Positions 32,142-35,588 of a stretch of 35,588 nt of DNA are shown here, piece after piece; positions within the stretch are counted from its first letter, which is position 1, and each line of letters begins with the position of its first letter. The notes below the pieces were generated by a model, which made no database searches, was not told the origin of the DNA, and worked only from the letters and a program-made list of their open reading frames with translations. The stretch covers positions 1 to 35,588 of the forward strand of contig JAEXJM010000018.1 in the NCBI GenBank assembly GCA_023449275.1, given 5' to 3'. The translations under genes and the position numbers were made by a program. This DNA is from Pseudomonadota bacterium (GTDB lineage Bacteria; Pseudomonadota; Gammaproteobacteria; Burkholderiales; Burkholderiaceae_D).

Positions 32142-33065
32142 TCAGACCGGACTCAGCCAGTGTGCATATTTCGGTGCTTTCCCAGCGACGACATCGAAAA
32201 ACAGCGACTGGATTTTTTCGGTGACCGGACCGCGGGAACCGCTGCCGATTCTACGATTGTCGAGCTCGCGGATCGGTGTGATTTCGGCTGCTGTGCCACT
32301 GAAGAAAGCTTCGTCTGCACAATAGACTTCATCACGGGTGATGCGTTTCTGGATTACCTCGAAACCAAGGTCGTTTGCCAGTGTGATAACGGTGTCACGG
32401 GTAATGCCATCGAGACAGCTTGCCAGATCAGGTGTGTAAAGCCTGCCGTTCTTGACGATGAACACGTTTTCGCCGGAACCTTCGGACACGAAGCCTTCGG
32501 TATCGAGCAGGATCGCTTCATCATAGCCATCGGCTGTCGCTTCCTGATTGGCGAGGATCGAGTTGATGTAATAGCCGGATGCCTTGGCACGCACCATCGA
32601 GACGTTGACGTGATGACGGCTGAAGGACGATACCTTGACGCGAATGCCCTTGTTGAGGCCGTCATCACCCAGATAGGCTCCCCAGGGCCATGCGGCGATG
32701 GCGGTATGGATGGTGTTTTTCTTTGCGGATACACCCAGCATTTCGGAACCGACCCAGATAATCGGGCGGATATAACCGGATTCCAGATTGTTGGCGCGGA
32801 TGACTTCCTTTTGCGCTTCCATCAGGGTGTCCATGTCGTAATCGACGTTCATCTGGAAGATCTTGGCGGAATTCAGGAGGCGTCTGGTATGTTCGGGAAG
32901 ACGGAAAATGGCTGTCCCGTTTTGCGTCTTGTATGCACGGACGCCTTCGAACACGGACATGCCGTAATGCAGGGAGTGAGTCAATACATGGATGGTTGCG
33001 CTGCGCCAGTCGACCAGCCGTCCATCCTGCCAGATTTTTCCATCACGGTCATGCATCGGTGACAT
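32142..33065 (-). CDS. ilvE: Branched-chain amino acid aminotransferase
   Basis: IlvE catalyses the last step of valine, leucine and isoleucine synthesis, and the first of their breakdown, using PLP and glutamate. The 307-residue fold-type IV product has HSLHYGMSVFEGVRAY (30-45), the YIRPIIWVGSE segment, and the Schiff-base Lys161 in VRAKASGYYINS. LDTEGFVSEGSGENVFIV (187-204) and FFSGTAAEITPI toward the end are the cofactor phosphate-binding parts. The position after Lys-Ala is Ser where Cys is common, which is a mild variant. AGGAGA lies 8 nt before the ATG. It is divergent from pgk across about 200 nt. Length matches E. coli IlvE (309). Confidence 0.96.
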   Translation of the reverse strand: MSPMHDRDGKIWQDGRLVDWRSATIHVLTHSLHYGMSVFEGVRAYKTQNGTAIFRLPEHTRRLLNSAKIFQMNVDYDMDTLMEAQKEVIRANNLESGYIRPIIWVGSEMLGVSAKKNTIHTAIAAWPWGAYLGDDGLNKGIRVKVSSFSRHHVNVSMVRAKASGYYINSILANQEATADGYDEAILLDTEGFVSEGSGENVFIVKNGRLYTPDLASCLDGITRDTVITLANDLGFEVIQKRITRDEVYCADEAFFSGTAAEITPIRELDNRRIGSGSRGPVTEKIQSLFFDVVAGKAPKYAHWLSPV

Positions 33066-33264
33066 GAGAATTTCTCCTGAATTTCAAGTCAAAAATTCAA
33101 TTCTAATCGAATCGGGGCATGGTTCAAAAAAATAATGGCTGGCAGGCAATAGAGTGTGACTTTTTTGGTTATGAGATATGACAATCCATGAGGGTTAAAA
33201 TGGCTTTGGAGGGGGCGTGTACGGTAAAATAAAACATTCTTTCACTTTTACAAGACCTTCATCT

Positions 33265-34467
33265 ATGCAATCCGAACCTTCTTTTAAACGTCTTGCCGAT
33301 CTGGTGGATAAAGGCGAGCTGCAGGGAAAACGCGTTTTTATCCGTTCCGACTTGAATGTACCTCGCGATGCTGACGGCAATATTACTGAAGATACCCGCA
33401 TCCGCGCTTCGATTCCAGCCATTGAAGAGGCTTTGAAAGGCGGTGCCGCCGTCATGGTGACATCGCATCTCGGCCGTCCGAAAGAAGGCATTTTTTCCGA
33501 ATCGGAATCGCTTGCCCCTGTCGCCAGGCGTCTGTCTGAATTGTTGGGAAAACCGGTTGAATTGAAACGTGACTGGATCGGTGGTGTTGACGTAAAACCG
33601 GGACAGGTAGTCCTGTTGGAAAATGCCCGCTTCAATAAGGGCGAAAAGAAAAACGATGATGACCTTGCCGGAAAAATGGCGGCCTTGTGCGACGTTTATG
33701 TCAATGATGCTTTCGGGACGGCGCATCGCGCTGAAGCCACGACTTACGGTATCGCCAAATACGCTCCGGTTGCGGTTGCGGGACCACTGCTGGCAGCCGA
33801 GCTGGATGCACTGGAAAAGGCACTGAAAAACCCGATGCGTCCGATGATGGCGATCGTCGGCGGTTCCAAGGTTTCCGGCAAGCTCGAAGTCCTGAAAACG
33901 CTGGCTGACAAGGTAGACAGCCTGATTGTCGGTGGGGGCATTGCCAATACTTTTCTTCTGGCGGCCGGTTATCCGGTCGGTCGTTCCCTGATCGAGGAGG
34001 ATCTGGTCGAGGAAGCCAAATCGATCATGGCAAAAATGAAATATCGCAAGGCCAATGTTCCGTTACCTGTCGATGTCGTGACGGCGAAGGAATTTGCCGC
34101 GAGCGCTCCCGCCATGGTCAAAAAGGTGCTTGATGTGGAGCCGGATGACATGATTCTGGATATCGGGCCTGAAACATCGAAATTGTATGCTGACCGCATT
34201 GCCAAATCCGGTACGGTGGTCTGGAACGGCCCCGTCGGTGTCTTCGAATTCGACCAGTTTGAAGGTGGCACGAAGGCTATTGCAGAAGCGATTGCCGATT
34301 CAAGGGCATTTTCCATTGCCGGTGGCGGCGATACGTTGGCTGCCATTGCCAAATACAATATCGCCGATAAATTGGGTTACATTTCAACCGGAGGCGGAGC
34401 CTTCCTGGAATTTCTGGAAGGAAAGACACTGCCGGCCGTTGAAATCCTGATGGAACGGGCCAAATAA
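33265..34467 (+). CDS. pgk: Phosphoglycerate kinase
   Basis: Pgk transfers phosphate from 1,3-bisphosphoglycerate to ADP in glycolysis (reverse in gluconeogenesis). From the ATG at 33265 the product has 400 residues. Family motifs are GKRVFIRSDLNVPRD near the N-terminus, SHLGRPK, ENARFNKGEKKND, YVNDAFGTAHRA, the GGSKVSGKLEVL hinge block, and the ATP-site GGGDTLAA with the STGGGAFLEFLEG end. The frame extends to a GTG at 33217 with GGAGGGGG just upstream, but those 16 residues do not resemble Pgk and overlap a TAAAAT box (33225-33230). The ATG at 33265 has no clear ribosome site, so the start is not settled. fba follows after 28 nt. Confidence 0.95.
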   Translation: MQSEPSFKRLADLVDKGELQGKRVFIRSDLNVPRDADGNITEDTRIRASIPAIEEALKGGAAVMVTSHLGRPKEGIFSESESLAPVARRLSELLGKPVELKRDWIGGVDVKPGQVVLLENARFNKGEKKNDDDLAGKMAALCDVYVNDAFGTAHRAEATTYGIAKYAPVAVAGPLLAAELDALEKALKNPMRPMMAIVGGSKVSGKLEVLKTLADKVDSLIVGGGIANTFLLAAGYPVGRSLIEEDLVEEAKSIMAKMKYRKANVPLPVDVVTAKEFAASAPAMVKKVLDVEPDDMILDIGPETSKLYADRIAKSGTVVWNGPVGVFEFDQFEGGTKAIAEAIADSRAFSIAGGGDTLAAIAKYNIADKLGYISTGGGAFLEFLEGKTLPAVEILMERAK

Positions 34468-34495
34468 ATATAAAAATACAATCAAGGAGAAACTG

Positions 34496-35560
34496 ATGCC
34501 TATCGTATCCATGCGTCAATTACTGGATCATGCCGCCGAAAACGGTTACGGTCTGCCCGCGTTCAATGTCAATAACCTGGAACAGGTGCAGGCGATTATG
34601 GAAGCCGCTTCCGAAGTCGATTCACCTGTCATCATGCAGGCTTCCGCAGGTGCAAGACGTTATGCCGGTGAAGCCTTTTTGCGTCACCTGATCGAAGCGG
34701 CTGTGGAAGCTTATCCCGATATTCCGATTGTCATGCATCAGGATCATGGCCAGTCGCCAGCGGTTTGCATGTCTGCCATCCGTTCCGGTTTTTCTTCGGT
34801 CATGATGGATGGTTCCCTGATGCCTGACGGCAAGACGGCGGCGAAGTATGAATACAATATGGAGGTGACGAAAGAAGTCGTCAGGTTCTCCCATGCCGTC
34901 GGTGTGACTGTTGAAGCGGAACTGGGTGTTCTGGGGTCGCTTGAAACCATGAAGGCGGACAAGGAAGACGGTATCGGCGCTGAAGGGACGATGACGAGAG
35001 AGCAGCTTTTGACCAATCCGGATCAGGCTGTCGATTTCGTCGAACAGACCCAGTGCGATGCGCTGGCGATTGCCATCGGCACGTCTCATGGCGCCTACAA
35101 GTTCACCCGGAAACCAACGGGCGACATTCTGGCAATCGACCGCCTGAAGGAAATTCATGCCCGCCTGCCGAATACGCATCTGGTCATGCACGGCTCATCT
35201 TCCGTTCCCCAGGAATTGCTGGCGGTTATCCGTGAATTCGGTGGCGATATCCGTGAGACCTATGGTGTTCCTGTCGAAGAATTGCAGGAAAGCATCAGGT
35301 TCGGTGTCCGCAAAATCAATATCGATACGGATATCCGTCTGGCGATGACGGCTGCCATTCGCCGTTACCTGATGGAAAATCCTTCCCGTTTCGACCCTCG
35401 CGAATACCTGAAAGCCGCGAAGGAAGAAGCCAGGAAAATGTGTGTTTCACGCTATGTCGCTTTTGGCTCGGCAGGTCAGGCCTCGAAAATCAAGCCGATT
35501 CCGATGGATAAAATGGCTGAAAAATATAAAAAGGGCGAACTGGCCCAAATCGTGAAATAA
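34496..35560 (+). CDS. fba: Class II fructose-1,6-bisphosphate aldolase (CbbA type)
   Basis: This zinc-dependent aldolase interconverts fructose-1,6-bisphosphate with dihydroxyacetone phosphate and glyceraldehyde-3-phosphate. The 354-residue product starts MPIVSMRQLLDHAAENGYGL and shows the catalytic and metal-binding MHQDHG (Asp83, His84). The VEAELGVLG segment, AIGTSHGAYKF with a zinc His, LVMHGSSSVP with a further His, and the phosphate-binding KINIDTDIRLA block follow. These match the Calvin-subtype class II aldolases common in beta-proteobacteria. AAGGAGA lies 6 nt before the ATG. With pgk only 28 nt upstream and no terminator between, the two form a glycolytic operon. The window ends 28 nt after the stop. 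Confidence 0.96.
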   Translation: MPIVSMRQLLDHAAENGYGLPAFNVNNLEQVQAIMEAASEVDSPVIMQASAGARRYAGEAFLRHLIEAAVEAYPDIPIVMHQDHGQSPAVCMSAIRSGFSSVMMDGSLMPDGKTAAKYEYNMEVTKEVVRFSHAVGVTVEAELGVLGSLETMKADKEDGIGAEGTMTREQLLTNPDQAVDFVEQTQCDALAIAIGTSHGAYKFTRKPTGDILAIDRLKEIHARLPNTHLVMHGSSSVPQELLAVIREFGGDIRETYGVPVEELQESIRFGVRKINIDTDIRLAMTAAIRRYLMENPSRFDPREYLKAAKEEARKMCVSRYVAFGSAGQASKIKPIPMDKMAEKYKKGELAQIVK

Positions 35561-35588
35561 TATCGTTTTTCCAAAAAAAGTAGCACAA

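Noticed and set aside
32112..33062. 316-aa open frame on the plus strand across ilvE
   Set aside because: Covers the ilvE gene on the opposite strand and starts inside the shared terminator; IlvE motifs on minus are unambiguous.
1..35588. CRISPR arrays, insertion sequences, integrases or prophage genes
   Set aside because: No regularly spaced repeats, transposase or integrase motifs, or phage structural proteins were seen on either strand. The two tRNA genes are intact, and no duplicated 3' end was noticed nearby.

Overview
The window looks like a stretch of chromosome from a betaproteobacterium of order Burkholderiales. An Oxalobacter-type member of the Oxalobacteraceae fits best. This is inferred from gene order (rimP-nusA-infB-rbfA-truB; hupB-tRNA-Val-tRNA-Asp-ppiD; dapC-dapD-dapE-prmB; pgk-fba), protein style and moderate GC; no 16S gene or database search was available. 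Coding density is high, and strong intrinsic terminators of the form GCCGG...CCGGC followed by a T run separate most units.

Layout. (1) 1-6119: the transcription/translation operon, with the tail of rimP, then nusA, infB, rbfA and truB. (2) 6258-11706: typA, a 646-nt AT-rich gap, hupB, tRNA-Val(UAC), tRNA-Asp(GUC), ppiD and a hotdog-fold thioesterase. (3) 11802-14309: a small membrane protein and a YafS-type methyltransferase on the minus strand, then an OsmC-family protein and a two-CBS protein on the plus strand. (4) 14401-18554: two tandem, related PAS-GGDEF-EAL proteins on the minus strand. (5) 18928-20523: gloB divergent from rnhA, plus a small secreted protein. (6) 20635-26870: a minus-strand cluster dapC-dapD-dapE-prmB-yheS covering the succinylase branch of lysine/meso-diaminopimelate synthesis and ribosome-related functions. 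(7) 26871-28733: an accessory-looking gap with a Fur-box-like site, two small ORFs with matching leaders and first residues, and the decayed C-terminal end of a hybrid sensor kinase. (8) 28734-35560: htpG behind a near-perfect sigma-32 promoter, a class I/II aminotransferase, ilvE, and the pgk-fba glycolytic pair.

Most genes are housekeeping and recognised with confidence. Points worth a second look: the GGDEF-EAL pair, in which cyclase-site and I-site features are lost in complementary ways while both EAL sites look intact; the multiply frameshifted kinase remnant at 28162-28655; the tandem small-ORF cassettes at 27376 and 27861; a Fur-like box upstream of dapC; a terminator just upstream of the hupB promoter with no gene in front of it (a possible small RNA); and an OsmC protein whose second conserved cysteine appears to be serine. 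I saw no CRISPR array, insertion sequence, prophage or clearly new multi-gene system.
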